DNA of 64,000 nt from Chryseobacterium sp. ERMR1:04 (lineage in GTDB: Bacteria; Bacteroidota; Bacteroidia; Flavobacteriales; Weeksellaceae), in the NCBI RefSeq assembly GCF_001297705.1, contig NZ_LIRF01000003.1:1054001-1118000 (forward strand), in the 5' to 3' direction. The notes below the pieces were generated by a model, which was not told where the DNA came from, did no database searches, and worked only from the letters and a program-made list of their open reading frames with translations. Shown here piece by piece: positions 21,075 to 30,496 of this stretch; position 1 is the first letter of the stretch, and every line of letters starts with the position of its first letter. A program made the translations under genes and the position numbers.

Positions 21075-24002
21075 ATGAAATTCCTATTAAGCTTATTTTT
21101 AATAATGATCAGTATGACCGTTTGTGCCCAAAGAGACACAGACCATTGGTTTGCACCCTATTATGATTCATCATCAAGTAACTACATCCATACTCTATAC
21201 TTTTCTACCGATTCTGTTACTCCCTTTCAAGTAAAGATTTATAATAACAATACGGTAATTGGTACGGTTACTATCAGTAAAAATTTACCTCAATCATTTA
21301 CATTACCTACCAATTATATCCGCACCAACAGTACCAACATGGAGTCTTCTGTTATCAATTTAGGTGTATACACAAAAGGAGATAAGCCTTATTTTGTATC
21401 TTTAAGAGCAGCTGTAAGCTCTCACGCAGAAATTATTACGTCTAAGGGAAAAGCAGGAATTGGCACAAAGTTTTATGCAGCTGCTACTCCTATTACCGTA
21501 GGTAGTAGCGCAACGAATTTTACGACCGGTATATTAGCTACTGAAGATAATACACAGGTTACAGTTTCCGGATATGATCCGAATATTCAGTTTATCAATA
21601 ATCCATCACCTTCACCATCAATAACCATTAACCTCAATAAAGGGCAGTCTTACCTGTTGGCAGGTTTAGGAAATATTGCAGCAAACAGAGAAGGATTCAT
21701 TGGTACAAAAATACTAGCTACAAAACCTATATCTGTTACCAACGGAAATTCAAACGGATTTTATGCCACTACAGCCACCGCTGACGGATCTGACCTCATA
21801 ATGGATCAATCTGTTCCAGTGGATCGCCTAGGAAATGAATTTGCCATGGTGAAGAGTATTTCTACCAGTAATACAAATATGGAAGGGGGGATTATCATTG
21901 CTACAGAAAACGGTACCGAAGTTTTTTTGAATGATGTGTTAACCCCTGTTGCCACTCTAGGAGAAGGCGAATATTACAGAATCTTACAAAGTTCATATAT
22001 TAATCAAGGTGGTGGACATTCTAATATTTATGTCAGAACGACAAAAAATGTCTACCTGTATCAATTGGTAGCAGCTTCTTCTACTAATAATACAGGTGGG
22101 TATAATTACATCCCTCCTCTTAACTGTTTTCTGCCTAGAAAAATCGATGAAATCGGTATGGTTAATGCAATGCCTGGCTCTATAGGAACGATTACTTTAA
22201 AACTAAATATTCTAACAGAAGCAGGTGCAGCCGTTACCGTAAATGGAGTTCCTCCTACTGCTGCACAAGGACCTTACCCAATTACCGGAAATAATAACTG
22301 GGTAACATATGCTATTTTGGGGGTTACTGGTAACTTAACTATTACCTCCACAAAAGCTGTGACAGCCGGTATAAACGGTGGATATAGCTCTGCAGGTTAT
22401 GGTGGTTATTTCGCCGGTTTCTCTTCTATTCCTCTTATTGCAAAGCAGACCGGAGAATGTATTCCGGGTCTTATACTGGAAGTAGATGACAGCTATGATA
22501 CCTATCAATGGTTTAGAAATGACATTGCAATTCCGGGAGCCAACAGCAACTCATACACCCCCACTCTATCTGGAAACTACACGGTAAGAATTACAGTAGG
22601 ATCTTGTCCTCCTGCAATAACCCCGGCGTATAAAGTATATACCTGCCTCCAAGAAACGGCGTCTTCAAGAACTGTTTGTGAAGGATATCTGGATATTGTC
22701 CCGGCGTTTACAACCTCTACGCAAACCTTTGACCCCAGTACAGTACAAATCATCACTCCACCTACAAACGGTACCGCAACACTTAATGCAACAACAGGAG
22801 TTATTGGCTATATTCCTAATGCCGGATTTACAGGCACAGACACCATTACCTACAAATTCTGCGGAAATAGTCCCGATTTTATTGATTGTGAACAGATTAC
22901 TTTAACACTTACCATATCTGAAAGTCCTGTCGTTAAAAATGCCGTACTAAGAACTTGTTTTCTCGAGACTAATGTAGCAACTGGATTATTTAATCTTAAC
23001 AATGCTAATGTTTCAGATCAGCCCGGAGTTATTAAGCAATACTATCCATCATCAACCGATGCAGATAACCAGACTAATGAAATTAATAATCCGACAAACT
23101 ATGTGGCGCCAAATGGTGTGGTATATGTAAGAGTAAGCAATACTAATGGATGTTACCGCGTTGCTGAAATTACCTTATCTGTTTTTCCACCTGTTCAATC
23201 TTCTGTATTAGTAGATAAAGAAATATGTATTGAAGACAGCACGACTCTGGATGCAGGTTCCGGATTTGACAGTTACGAATGGAGCACAGGGGCAACAACT
23301 TTTCCACCTGTTCAATCTTCTGTATTAGTAGATAAAGAAATATGTATTGAAGACAGCACGACTCTGGATGCAGGTTCCGGATTTGACAGTTACGAATGGA
23401 GCACAGGGGCAACAACTCAGGTTATTTCTAATGTAGGTGTCGGAACCTATTGGGTAAAGTTAAAGACCGGAGAATGTATCACAAAACAAACGGTAAATGT
23501 CTTCCCAACCAAACAACCTGTCATTTCTGCTATTGAAATCACAAACAACGACATTACAATATTAGTGATAGGTGGCACGCCTCCCTACAAATATTCAATA
23601 GACAATATCCAGTGGCAGGATTCTAATCAGTTTAAGGATCTTCCTAGAGGAGATTGTACAGTATATGTTAAAGATAGTTTTAATTGTCATCCAATCGAAA
23701 TCAATATTACCATTCCCAATATTATTAATGTGATCACACCCAATGGAGATGGTATAAATGATATACTGGATTATTCTGCTCTGGCTCATAAACCTAATTT
23801 GATATTAACAATTTTTGATCGTTATGGGGCAAAAATGCATGAGGGAAATAAAAATAACGGATATAAATGGGATGGTAGCACCAATGGTGGACAAAAAGTT
23901 GCCACTGGAAATTACTGGTTTATTATCAGCTGGCAGGAAAATGATAAAAATAGAACACCTATCCAATTTTCAGGTTGGATCTTAGTAAAAAACAGAGAAT
24001 AA
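21075..24002 (+). CDS. T9SS type B surface protein, paralogue with internal duplication
   Basis: ATG 21075 gives the signal peptide MKFLLSLFLIMISMTVCAQ; 21033 is a less likely upstream start. Domain order matches the gene before it: IgGFc-binding-like region (DTDHWFAPYYDSSSSN, ATENGTEVFLND, PPLNCFLPRKIDEIGMVNAM), Ig-like (DDSYDTYQWFRND), cadherin-like, SprB-type motif (GTPPYKYSIDNIQWQDS) and a type B sorting domain (NVITPNGDGINDILDYSALA to GWILVKNRE). The identical last residues with the neighbour suggest gene duplication. A 39-residue segment (FPPVQSSVLVDKEIC to WSTGATT) is present twice in tandem with no base difference. Surface exposed; ligand unknown. Confidence 0.9.
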   Translation: MKFLLSLFLIMISMTVCAQRDTDHWFAPYYDSSSSNYIHTLYFSTDSVTPFQVKIYNNNTVIGTVTISKNLPQSFTLPTNYIRTNSTNMESSVINLGVYTKGDKPYFVSLRAAVSSHAEIITSKGKAGIGTKFYAAATPITVGSSATNFTTGILATEDNTQVTVSGYDPNIQFINNPSPSPSITINLNKGQSYLLAGLGNIAANREGFIGTKILATKPISVTNGNSNGFYATTATADGSDLIMDQSVPVDRLGNEFAMVKSISTSNTNMEGGIIIATENGTEVFLNDVLTPVATLGEGEYYRILQSSYINQGGGHSNIYVRTTKNVYLYQLVAASSTNNTGGYNYIPPLNCFLPRKIDEIGMVNAMPGSIGTITLKLNILTEAGAAVTVNGVPPTAAQGPYPITGNNNWVTYAILGVTGNLTITSTKAVTAGINGGYSSAGYGGYFAGFSSIPLIAKQTGECIPGLILEVDDSYDTYQWFRNDIAIPGANSNSYTPTLSGNYTVRITVGSCPPAITPAYKVYTCLQETASSRTVCEGYLDIVPAFTTSTQTFDPSTVQIITPPTNGTATLNATTGVIGYIPNAGFTGTDTITYKFCGNSPDFIDCEQITLTLTISESPVVKNAVLRTCFLETNVATGLFNLNNANVSDQPGVIKQYYPSSTDADNQTNEINNPTNYVAPNGVVYVRVSNTNGCYRVAEITLSVFPPVQSSVLVDKEICIEDSTTLDAGSGFDSYEWSTGATTFPPVQSSVLVDKEICIEDSTTLDAGSGFDSYEWSTGATTQVISNVGVGTYWVKLKTGECITKQTVNVFPTKQPVISAIEITNNDITILVIGGTPPYKYSIDNIQWQDSNQFKDLPRGDCTVYVKDSFNCHPIEINITIPNIINVITPNGDGINDILDYSALAHKPNLILTIFDRYGAKMHEGNKNNGYKWDGSTNGGQKVATGNYWFIISWQENDKNRTPIQFSGWILVKNRE
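23184..23417. repeat. Perfect 117-bp in-frame tandem duplication
   Basis: Units 23184-23300 and 23301-23417 are identical base for base. Each encodes 39 residues including DKEICIEDSTTLDAGSGFDS. Because 117 is divisible by three the protein stays in frame. The paralogue at 17893 has only one such segment (DQYICIDATTRLDAGPGYES), so the duplication is recent and unit number may vary between strains. Confidence 0.97.
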
Positions 24003-24051
24003 CTTAATAACAGACTTACAATTAAAGTTTAAGAAGATTAAATAGATTATT

Positions 24052-24489
24052 ATGAAAAAGATAATATATTCATTATTAGTTTTTACCTCAGCAACGATGC
24101 TGGCACAAAAAAATACGAATGTTAATTTTACCATTTATAATGATGTGGTAGGAACTGATGAAATGTTTGCCCATTATAAAGAAAAAATAGAAAGCAAACA
24201 TTTTTTTAAGCCCAAGGAAAAACTACCACAACACCTAGAAAAGTTCGCATATATTGCTGAAAAAGGTTTGACTGAAATAAAACTAAAGAAAAATATTGGT
24301 ACTCCAGATATAATTCCACTTGAAATACTGAATGAGCAATATAGAATACCTAAAGACACCCCAATATTTATAGAAGGATATGAGTTCGATGACACCACTA
24401 TTAGAATTTATAGTGAAATAATCACTAAAGTAGATGTAAAGGATGACAGTGATAAAAAATACCTTTATATATTTACAACTGATAAATAA
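24052..24489 (+). CDS. Small secreted protein, 145 aa
   Basis: The signal peptide MKKIIYSLLVFTSATMLAQ is followed by a 125-residue hydrophilic domain rich in Lys, Ile and Asp (for example YIAEKGLTEIKLKKN and IPKDTPIFIEGYEFDDTT). It starts 49 bp after the large T9SS gene and is followed by a terminator, so it is probably the last gene of the cluster. No domain is recognised and there is no T9SS tail. Confidence 0.75.
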   Translation: MKKIIYSLLVFTSATMLAQKNTNVNFTIYNDVVGTDEMFAHYKEKIESKHFFKPKEKLPQHLEKFAYIAEKGLTEIKLKKNIGTPDIIPLEILNEQYRIPKDTPIFIEGYEFDDTTIRIYSEIITKVDVKDDSDKKYLYIFTTDK

Positions 24490-24500
24490 TTTTTTGTTAG

Positions 24501-24530
24501 CAGCAACTTTATATTGAGTTGCTGTTTTAT
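24501..24530 (+). terminator. Terminator of the T9SS cluster
   Basis: An 8-bp stem (CAGCAACT / AGTTGCTG) with an 8-base loop is followed by TTTTATT, 12 bp after the stop at 24489. Confidence 0.75.
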
Positions 24531-25075
24531 TTCTAATCCAATACCTATTAATATATTTGACATTTGCACTTTTCAAAATATTTAAAAAAGGATGAGTAGA
24601 AAATTACACCAGTATAGATCTCATGATTTGAGGTTACCATCTCTATAAAAGTATTTTTGATCCTTATTAGCAAATTTTCAATGATGATCTAAATATTTGC
24701 TTAATATTTCACTCAGTATTATATACTCAAGCTAATACTACATCCAAAAAATGATTATACCGATGACGATGTTTGATTTCTGGAAACTTAAGATATAACT
24801 TTCTTGGTTTTTGTCAGAATAAAAACAAAAGATAATTTAGATTATTAATTAAATTTTACATGCTTAGTATTAATTTCATGATTTCAATATTGAATGAATA
24901 ATTACATTTATAATCTAGTCATAAAAATGGCCTGAATTATAATAATCCAAGCCATAAATCTTTAAAAAAATGATATCTGTGTTCTCAAAGATAAGTAGTA
25001 TAGGAAGAATGTATTAACAAATTTAGCGCTCCAATTTATAATGTAATATTGAAATCATTCAATAATATCATCTCC
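24531..25075. other. Gene-free AT-rich spacer
   Basis: Nothing recognised between two convergently transcribed units. Confidence 0.4.
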
Positions 25076-25195
25076 TTACCAGCCATCAAATTCGTAATGT
25101 AAATTTCTACAATCTATTTCTTTGTGTGGATATTTTAATCTAATAATATCCGTAAATATTTTTTTATAATCTGGACTTTCTGTTGTGGTTTTCAT
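25076..25195 (-). CDS. Short ORF, 39 aa, resembling the N-terminus of a flavobacterial HTH protein
   Basis: MKTTTESPDYKKIFTDIIRL then KYPHKEIDCRNLHYEFDGW. The PDYKKI(F/Y)TDII-x-x-KYP pattern resembles the start of HTH proteins that I recall as common in Chryseobacterium, but here the HTH part is missing. It begins 9 bp after the stop of the upstream HTH gene (25204-25629), so the two are probably co-transcribed. It may be a truncated relic. Confidence 0.45.
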   Translation of the reverse strand: MKTTTESPDYKKIFTDIIRLKYPHKEIDCRNLHYEFDGW

Positions 25196-25203
25196 AATAG
25201 TTT

Positions 25204-25629
25204 TTAATACTTACTAAGCCATTTATATAATGTTGTTTTAGGAATTCTGTATTCATTTATTATCTGGCTCTTTGTTTTTTTATTAGTTCTAACAAGTTCC
25301 AAAATAAACTCAATCATCTCCCTGGTGAATATATTTTTTTTGAATTGAGGAAGTGTAGAGTGTTTAATTTTTGCAATTTGCATATATCCCATTGATTTCT
25401 GTGATGAATAAAAAACCAAATGCTGGCTATACAATCTGAAGAAATCATATTCCAACAACTTACTCCATTTTAATATAATATTACTATCTAAGGATTCACT
25501 ATGATACATATTATGAATTAGTTCATCATCACAATTAAAAAAATTGCAGATACGTGAGGAATCAAGAAAAGTTTCTTCCACTCTAATTTTGATTAAGTTT
25601 CCTATATGTATATTTTTTAAATTGTCCAT
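25204..25629 (-). CDS. HTH protein, 141 aa
   Basis: The N-terminal half (IGNLIKIRVEETFLDSSRIC to WSKLLEYDFFRLYSQHLVFY) looks like a divergent XRE-type DNA-binding segment. The C-terminal end (SQIINEYRIPKTTLYKWLSKY) is a second helix-turn-helix like those at the start of transposases. Such two-HTH proteins are common in Chryseobacterium, sometimes labelled transposase-like, but no catalytic domain is present. Probably a DNA-binding regulator; target unknown. Confidence 0.6.
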   Translation of the reverse strand: MDNLKNIHIGNLIKIRVEETFLDSSRICNFFNCDDELIHNMYHSESLDSNIILKWSKLLEYDFFRLYSQHLVFYSSQKSMGYMQIAKIKHSTLPQFKKNIFTREMIEFILELVRTNKKTKSQIINEYRIPKTTLYKWLSKY

Positions 25630-25914
25630 AATGTAAATAGTATTTTTATTTTCACAACCATCTGTTTTTAAAGCCCCTCTCTATACTATGGATTTTAATG
25701 AAAAACTATTACTAACGATATAAATTTAAAGAGGGGCATAAAATTTATATTTTTACGTTTTTTATCAATGAAAAATCCTATTATTAATTAAAGATGAAGT
25801 AACAGTGGGAATAGTAGATGTTATCTATGAACATCTAAGATTAAAAAAAGGAATTTTTATTAAAATTATTTTTCACACAATCATTATAAAGTTCATGTAA
25901 TTCTAATATTTTAG
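25630..25914. other. Promoter region of the HTH gene and spacer
   Basis: It contains a widely spaced inverted repeat (GCCCCTCT near 25672 and AGAGGGGC near 25729) in what should be the leader of the HTH gene. The role is unknown; it could be an operator or an attenuation structure. Confidence 0.3.
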
Positions 25915-25939
25915 TTCTGGAAGAAATAATCTTCCAGAA
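25915..25939 (-). terminator. Hairpin after the T9SS type A gene
   Basis: A 9-bp perfect stem (TTCTGGAAG / CTTCCAGAA) with a 7-base loop lies 40 bp beyond the stop codon of the gene ending at 25979. The following T tract is weak. Confidence 0.5.
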
Positions 25940-25978
25940 AAACATTCCTTAAGTATATTTAGGTATATTTTACGCTTC

Positions 25979-26788
25979 TTATTTCTTTATAAATTTAGTA
26001 CTCCAGTTCTTATTATTAATTGAAATTACATATGTACCTTTAATAAGCTCTGATACATTGATCTCATTATCAGCGTTCACTATACCACTTCTTACTTTTT
26101 TTCCTTCCATATTATGAATAGCATAACCAATAGTTTCTTTATTTCCAACTATTTTTAAATACTCTGTAGTAGGATTAGGATATAGATTAAACACATTAAT
26201 GAAATCTTTTTTCTCTACTCCTAAAGACCCTCCTTCATTTCCTGCTTCAATACCTGTATTTGATGCAGTTTGGTAAGCATATGATTTAATAATAAGCTTA
26301 TTTGTAACAAAAGATACAAGAACCCATCCATAATAATATTGTCCTGCAGATAAAAATCTAATTCCTATATATTTATCGCCTAATCCTAAAAAATTACTGC
26401 TCTCACCGTCTCCAATAAGAGGGCCTCTTGCCTCAGTAATCCATCCCGTTGATGAAGGACCAATCGGTGTACTAACGTCTAATGGCATTGCATATGGCAC
26501 ACCATACGAATTAGACATTCCTTTTACAATCACCTGATTATTAGAATTATAAGAATATGAGTTAGAACTTGTAATATGCATAAAATAAGTTCCAGTACCA
26601 TAAACATTCCATCTAAAATTAAAGTCAACTACTCCGTCGTTATTAAAATCTATGGGAAATAGATTAGCACTGCTTCCACCTGTTTGTGAAAGATTTATTT
26701 CAAAATTGGGAGTTACAGGTGTATAGATAATTTGGGAATAAGCTTTGCCTATTAAAAGAAAGACTAAAGCAGTAAACATTTTTTTCAT
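25979..26788 (-). CDS. Secreted T9SS type A protein, 269 aa
   Basis: The signal peptide MKKMFTALVFLLIGKAYSQ is followed by a beta-rich domain with a calcium-binding-like stretch (FNNDGVVDFNFRWN), and an outer domain ends YYYGWVLVSFVTNKLIIKSY. The C-terminal type A sorting domain contains NLYPNPTTEYLKIVGNKE, MEGKKVRSG and WSTKFIKK. It would be exported across the outer membrane by T9SS. The interrupted IS4 element begins 25 bp upstream of the start codon, so the native promoter lies almost 3 kb away, on the far side of the element; expression now may depend on element-borne sequence or be lost. Confidence 0.85.
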   Translation of the reverse strand: MKKMFTALVFLLIGKAYSQIIYTPVTPNFEINLSQTGGSSANLFPIDFNNDGVVDFNFRWNVYGTGTYFMHITSSNSYSYNSNNQVIVKGMSNSYGVPYAMPLDVSTPIGPSSTGWITEARGPLIGDGESSNFLGLGDKYIGIRFLSAGQYYYGWVLVSFVTNKLIIKSYAYQTASNTGIEAGNEGGSLGVEKKDFINVFNLYPNPTTEYLKIVGNKETIGYAIHNMEGKKVRSGIVNADNEINVSELIKGTYVISINNKNWSTKFIKK

Positions 26789-26800
26789 TTGATTTTTTTT

Positions 26801-26812
26801 AAACTTTAATAT
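26801..26812. repeat. Target-site duplication of the IS4 element, left copy
   Basis: AAACTTTAATAT here matches 29779-29790 exactly. The element uses an 11- to 12-bp duplication, in the range known for the IS4 family. Confidence 0.9.
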
Positions 26813-27006
26813 CTAAGTACATGACAAAAATTGCAAAATATTGATATTCATTTTATTTAGAGTATTCATAAGCATATTGTTAATTTGATTTAATCCATAT
26901 TTAAAAACACTAAAAGCTCTTCGAGGGCACTGAAAAGTCCTAAAAAAGCAGAAATTTTCAATTTCTGTTTTTTTTGTATTTTGAATCAGCATAAAAGCTG
27001 TATTAA

Positions 27007-28455
27007 ATGTTAGTTTTACAATCAAAAATTCAATTCAGTGCGTACTTGGAATTATATGAATTAATCGTACCCAAAGACAATCTTCTTCGTAAGATTAATG
27101 AGCTGATAGACTTTAGTTTCATCTACGATGAACTGCTGGACAAGTATTGTTCTAATAATGGACGTATAGCAGAATGTCCTATAAAAATGTTCAAATATCT
27201 GTTATTGAAAACAATTTATGCCATTTCAGATGTTGATGTGGTTGAACGTTCTCTGTATGACATGTCCTTCAAGTATTTTCTTGAGATGTCTCCCGAGCAA
27301 GCCGTTATTGATCCCAGTTCCTTGACCAAATTCCGAAAGCTTCGCTTAAAAGACACCGATTTATTGAACCTTTTGATAAGCAAAACCGTGGCTATCGCTA
27401 TTGAAAAAGGTATAATCAAGTCTAAATCCATTATTGTTGATGCTACACACTCCCTTTCCAGATCAAATCCCAATTCAGCACTTGATGTTCTCAGAGAGCG
27501 TTCAAAGCTATTGCGAAAAACGGTTTATCAATTTGATGATGAATTTAAAAATCAGATGCCTCAAAAGAATACTGAAAACGATTTGGATAAAGAATTGGCT
27601 TACTGCAAAGAACTGGAAAAGCGTATTGAAGATGAACCTTCTATAAGCGCTATCCCGGCGGTAAAAGAGAAGTTAAATCTACTCAAAGAAACGGTGGAAG
27701 ACACCACGGAAAATTTAACACTCTCAAAAGATGCTGATGCCAAAATAGGTCACAAGTCCGCAGAGAGTTCTTTTTTTGGCTACAAGACCCATTTGGCAAT
27801 GAGCGAAGAACGTATCATTACTGCTGCTGTAGTGACATCGGGAGAAAAAGGTGACGGTCCGGAATTGCCCAAGCTTTTAGAAATGAGTCAAGAAAACGGA
27901 ATCGATGTAGATACTATTATTGGTGATGCGGCTTATTCAGGAAAAGAAAATCTTAAACTCACCACTCAGCAAAACATTAAAATCGTTGCAAGGCTCAATC
28001 CATCCATAACCCAAGGTTTTAGAAGAGATGAAGATAAGTTTGATTATAACAAAGATGCCGATAGATTTGTTTGCCCTGCAGGATATTTAGCCATCAGGAA
28101 AGCCCGTCAGAACAAAAAAAATGTAGGCAATAATCAAGTAGATACTTACTATTTTGATGTCGAAAAATGCAAATCCTGCGTATTGAAAGAGGGCTGTTAC
28201 AAACAGGGAGCAAAAACAAAAACGTATTCTGTATCAATAAAATCAGAATTACATCAAGGCCAAATGGCTTTTCAAGAAACAGAGTATTACAAAGAAAAGG
28301 CGAAACACCGCTACAAGATAGAGGCCAAAAACAGTGAGTTGAAAAATGTACACGGCTATGACCGAGCGATTTCATATGGTATAGCCAATATGCAAATGCA
28401 AGGAGCCATGGCTATTTTCACAGTTAACTTAAAAAGAATACTGAAATTAATGTAA
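27007..28455 (+). CDS. IS1182-family transposase, 482 aa
   Basis: This is a full-length DDE transposase. The N-terminal domain (YELIVPKDNLLRKINELIDF, CPIKMFKYLLLKTIY) is the family signature. The catalytic parts are IIVDATHSLSR, DADAKIGHKSAESSFFGYKT, VDTIIGDAAYSGKENL and the cysteine-bearing FVCPAGYLA / CKSCVLKEGCY region, and the Glu region follows in RYKIEAKNSELKNVHGYDRA. The frame is undamaged, and both ends and the target duplication are intact, so the element may be mobile. Confidence 0.95.
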   Translation: MLVLQSKIQFSAYLELYELIVPKDNLLRKINELIDFSFIYDELLDKYCSNNGRIAECPIKMFKYLLLKTIYAISDVDVVERSLYDMSFKYFLEMSPEQAVIDPSSLTKFRKLRLKDTDLLNLLISKTVAIAIEKGIIKSKSIIVDATHSLSRSNPNSALDVLRERSKLLRKTVYQFDDEFKNQMPQKNTENDLDKELAYCKELEKRIEDEPSISAIPAVKEKLNLLKETVEDTTENLTLSKDADAKIGHKSAESSFFGYKTHLAMSEERIITAAVVTSGEKGDGPELPKLLEMSQENGIDVDTIIGDAAYSGKENLKLTTQQNIKIVARLNPSITQGFRRDEDKFDYNKDADRFVCPAGYLAIRKARQNKKNVGNNQVDTYYFDVEKCKSCVLKEGCYKQGAKTKTYSVSIKSELHQGQMAFQETEYYKEKAKHRYKIEAKNSELKNVHGYDRAISYGIANMQMQGAMAIFTVNLKRILKLM

Positions 28456-28548
28456 AAAAGTAATCTTCAATTGCTCTCTGCAAAAAATCTATAAGAAACT
28501 AGAATAAACTTCAGATAATCAAAATTTATAAGAAGCTAAAAAAAAGAA

Positions 28549-28590
28549 AAGCGCTTATTACGGGATTTTAAAATCCCGTAATAAGCGCTT
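28549..28590. terminator. 42-bp perfect palindrome in the IS1182 3' region
   Basis: Each half is 21 bases, from AAGCGCTTATTACGGGATTT through the dyad centre. It lies 94 bp after the transposase stop and just inside the right inverted repeat. It probably ends transposase transcription and may shield the transposase from transcription entering from outside. Confidence 0.75.
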
Positions 28591-29778
28591 AAACATTGTC
28601 TGAAAAAAACAAAGCAATCAAAATAGTACTTGTTTTTCAGTGCCCTCAGCTCTTCTTTGGTGTTTTTTGAATTTGATAGGTTTAATTTTTTCATGTACAT
28701 AATCTCCAATTTTATAACACCAAACTAACGCCAGCATTACGATCATGAATAGTTTTTCTAACCTCTTTTGATCCGTTACATGAGTGGCTTCAATATTAAA
28801 GCCACTGGTTTTGAAAGCCTTAAAAAGTGTTTCAATTTGCCATCTTTTCCTATAATATTCCAAAGATTCCTCAGGTTTATTGAAGGAAACCAAAATCAAA
28901 AAATCCAATTTCCCAGTCCTGTCATACTGCTTCATGCCTGAAACGTAACATTCTACCCCATTAATTTTAACAATTTTAGGATGATGAAGAAATTCACCCA
29001 CTCTCAATCGGTTAAACAACCAAAATACCGGTGTTTCTTCATTCTTATCAAATCGGAAAACCTTAAAATTATTCCGCAATCGAATATAATACCGTATTTT
29101 AGTTTTATTTAAAAAATCAAGCCAGTGATGGCCTATAAATTCTCTGTCTGCAAGCAAACAATCAATGCAGTCTTTCCCAAACCAATCTATAAATTGGGTG
29201 AGTAATTCTATTCTTTCATTGGTGTCAGAATTACCTCGTTTATCCAACATTTTAAACATAATTGGAATGGCTATATTTTTATAACAAATCCCTAACATCA
29301 AAATATTAATATTCGAATTCCCAAACTTCCAATTCGTACGATCTAGTACCAAAATTAGATGCTTCTTTTCTGGTAAAATACTGAATATAAAGATAGAAAT
29401 CATTCTCATAGGAAAATCAAAATCTGCCATAAACCGCTGTATTCTTCGAAAGGAACTTTCTGCTGATGCACAACTATCGAATGCACTAGCTAAGGACATA
29501 TAATTGATTTTTTTAACCTTACATAAAGCTATAATCATCATCGAAATAAATTTCAATCGGGCTTTGTTGATTTTTGTTTCAAAGCTGTGCTCTAAAACTA
29601 AACTTAGTTGGCTTGCGCACAACATTTTTTTTGTAATTTCACACCCTTGACTGGTCTTTGTGTGCTTAGTTGAATGCCTCGGAAACATCATCTAATTTAC
29701 TAAACACCAGTCATTTATCCAAATTAAAAATAACTTATTTTACTGATTTACAATAACTTGTGATTTTTGTCATGTACT

Positions 29779-29790
29779 AAACTTTAATAT
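29779..29790. repeat. Target-site duplication of the IS4 element, right copy
   Basis: AAACTTTAATAT, identical to 26801-26812. Confidence 0.9.
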
Positions 29791-30389
29791 ACTTATATGT
29801 ATAATAATAATGTCTAACTAAAAGTAATTTGTATTGTTAAAAAATTAGGTAAGACATTGCAACCCTACCTAATATAAACACAAAGATCAAAAATCAAAAA
29901 CTTGATTTACATTATTTTTATTCATTTTTATTTGACGGTATTGACAATACAAAATTGAGCATTAATGATTTTAAATTAATACTGAATAGGACAATTTATT
30001 ATCGTAAGAAGACATTTTTTAAATATTCCACTAAACCATTCACATAGTATTTTAATATTAAAATGAAAATAACTTATTATACACTCATTCCGTTTTTCTC
30101 TTCCAGGTAGGTTATTTACGACTTATTAGAATTTAAAGAACATAAACCTAACTTACTATTAAAACATGAACTTTAAACTAACTCTTTTCGAGAGATTAAA
30201 ATATTTTGTATACCGCTTTTATCTATCCTAGCAAAGGTTGCAACTCCAAAGCACTAATCCTAACATAAAATGAACATAATTCTGATCAGCAGTTTTTCTG
30301 TAAATCAGTTTCTTTTTGTAATTATAAGAATTGATAAGATTGATTAATTTTTGATTGGTATCAAATTCATTATTTTTGGATCAAAAGAA
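29791..30389. other. Original upstream region of the T9SS type A gene, then spacer
   Basis: Before the IS4 insertion this stretch lay directly upstream of the gene starting at 26788 and should hold its promoter. No gene is seen. A weak inverted repeat (ATTAGGTA / TACCTAAT, about 29846-29873) is the only structure. Confidence 0.4.
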
Positions 30390-30417
30390 AAAGAATGGCA
30401 AACTCTGCCATTCTTTA
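30390..30417 (-). terminator. Terminator of the SusC/SusD/peptidase operon
   Basis: A perfect 11-bp stem (AAAGAATGGCA / TGCCATTCTTT) is followed on the minus strand by a T-rich tract. It belongs to the operon ending at 31393 but is now separated from it by the 930-bp IS5 copy B. Confidence 0.8.
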
Positions 30418-30483
30418 CAATAAATGTAGATAAATACGCTAGACATCTTTCTTAATTATCTTTCAGTATTTCAAGAATAATAA

Positions 30484-30491
30484 TATTTTTG
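30484..30491 (+). promoter_or_regulatory. Possible -7 promoter box of the IS5 transposase
   Basis: TATTTTTG matches the Bacteroidetes -7 consensus TAnnTTTG, only 5 bases before the transposase ATG at 30497. Transcription starting about 7 bases further on would give a leaderless mRNA. No clear -33 TTTG is present, so this is tentative. The same box is present in copy A. Confidence 0.35.
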
Positions 30492-30496
30492 CAGTA

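Larger units (their letters stand above)
26923..28647 (+). mobile_element. IS1182-family insertion sequence (1725 bp)
   Basis: Terminal inverted repeats GAGGGCACTGAAAA are perfect over 14 bp, and the flanking direct repeat AGCTCTTC (26915-26922 and 28648-28655) is 8 bp. It carries an intact transposase and a 42-bp perfect palindrome before its right end. It is inserted in the 3' part of the IS4 transposase gene, so it arrived later. Confidence 0.92.
26813..29691 (-). pseudogene. IS4-family transposase split by IS1182 insertion
   Basis: The N-terminal 348 codons run from 29691 down to 28648 and include SSFRRIQRFMADFDFPMR, LVLDRTNWKFGN (Asp), LLADREFIGHHW (Asp) and YRKRWQIETLFKAFKTSGFN, the Y-R-K-E/IE(T/S)-F core typical of IS4. 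The remaining 33 codons and stop lie on the other side of the IS1182 element (26914 to 26813: AFSVFKYGLNQINN to QFLSCT). Without the insertion the reading is continuous (KKHQRRA-FSVFKYG), giving about 381 residues. The current 5' part ends with nine residues encoded by the IS1182 end, so a nearly full-length but altered protein could still be made. Confidence 0.9.
26813..29778 (-). mobile_element. IS4-family insertion sequence interrupted by an IS1182 element
   Basis: The outer ends share AGTACATGACAAAAAT as an inverted repeat (from 26816, and read inward from 29778), flanked by the direct repeat AAACTTTAATAT. Removing the inner element (26923-28647) and one copy of its 8-bp duplication leaves an element of about 1.23 kb with one transposase gene. 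A lone tail of the same element type lies at 809-877. Confidence 0.9.

Noticed and set aside
23170..23415. 81-aa minus-strand ORF with an internal exact repeat
   Set aside because: The repeat is simply the antisense view of the 117-bp duplication in the T9SS gene.
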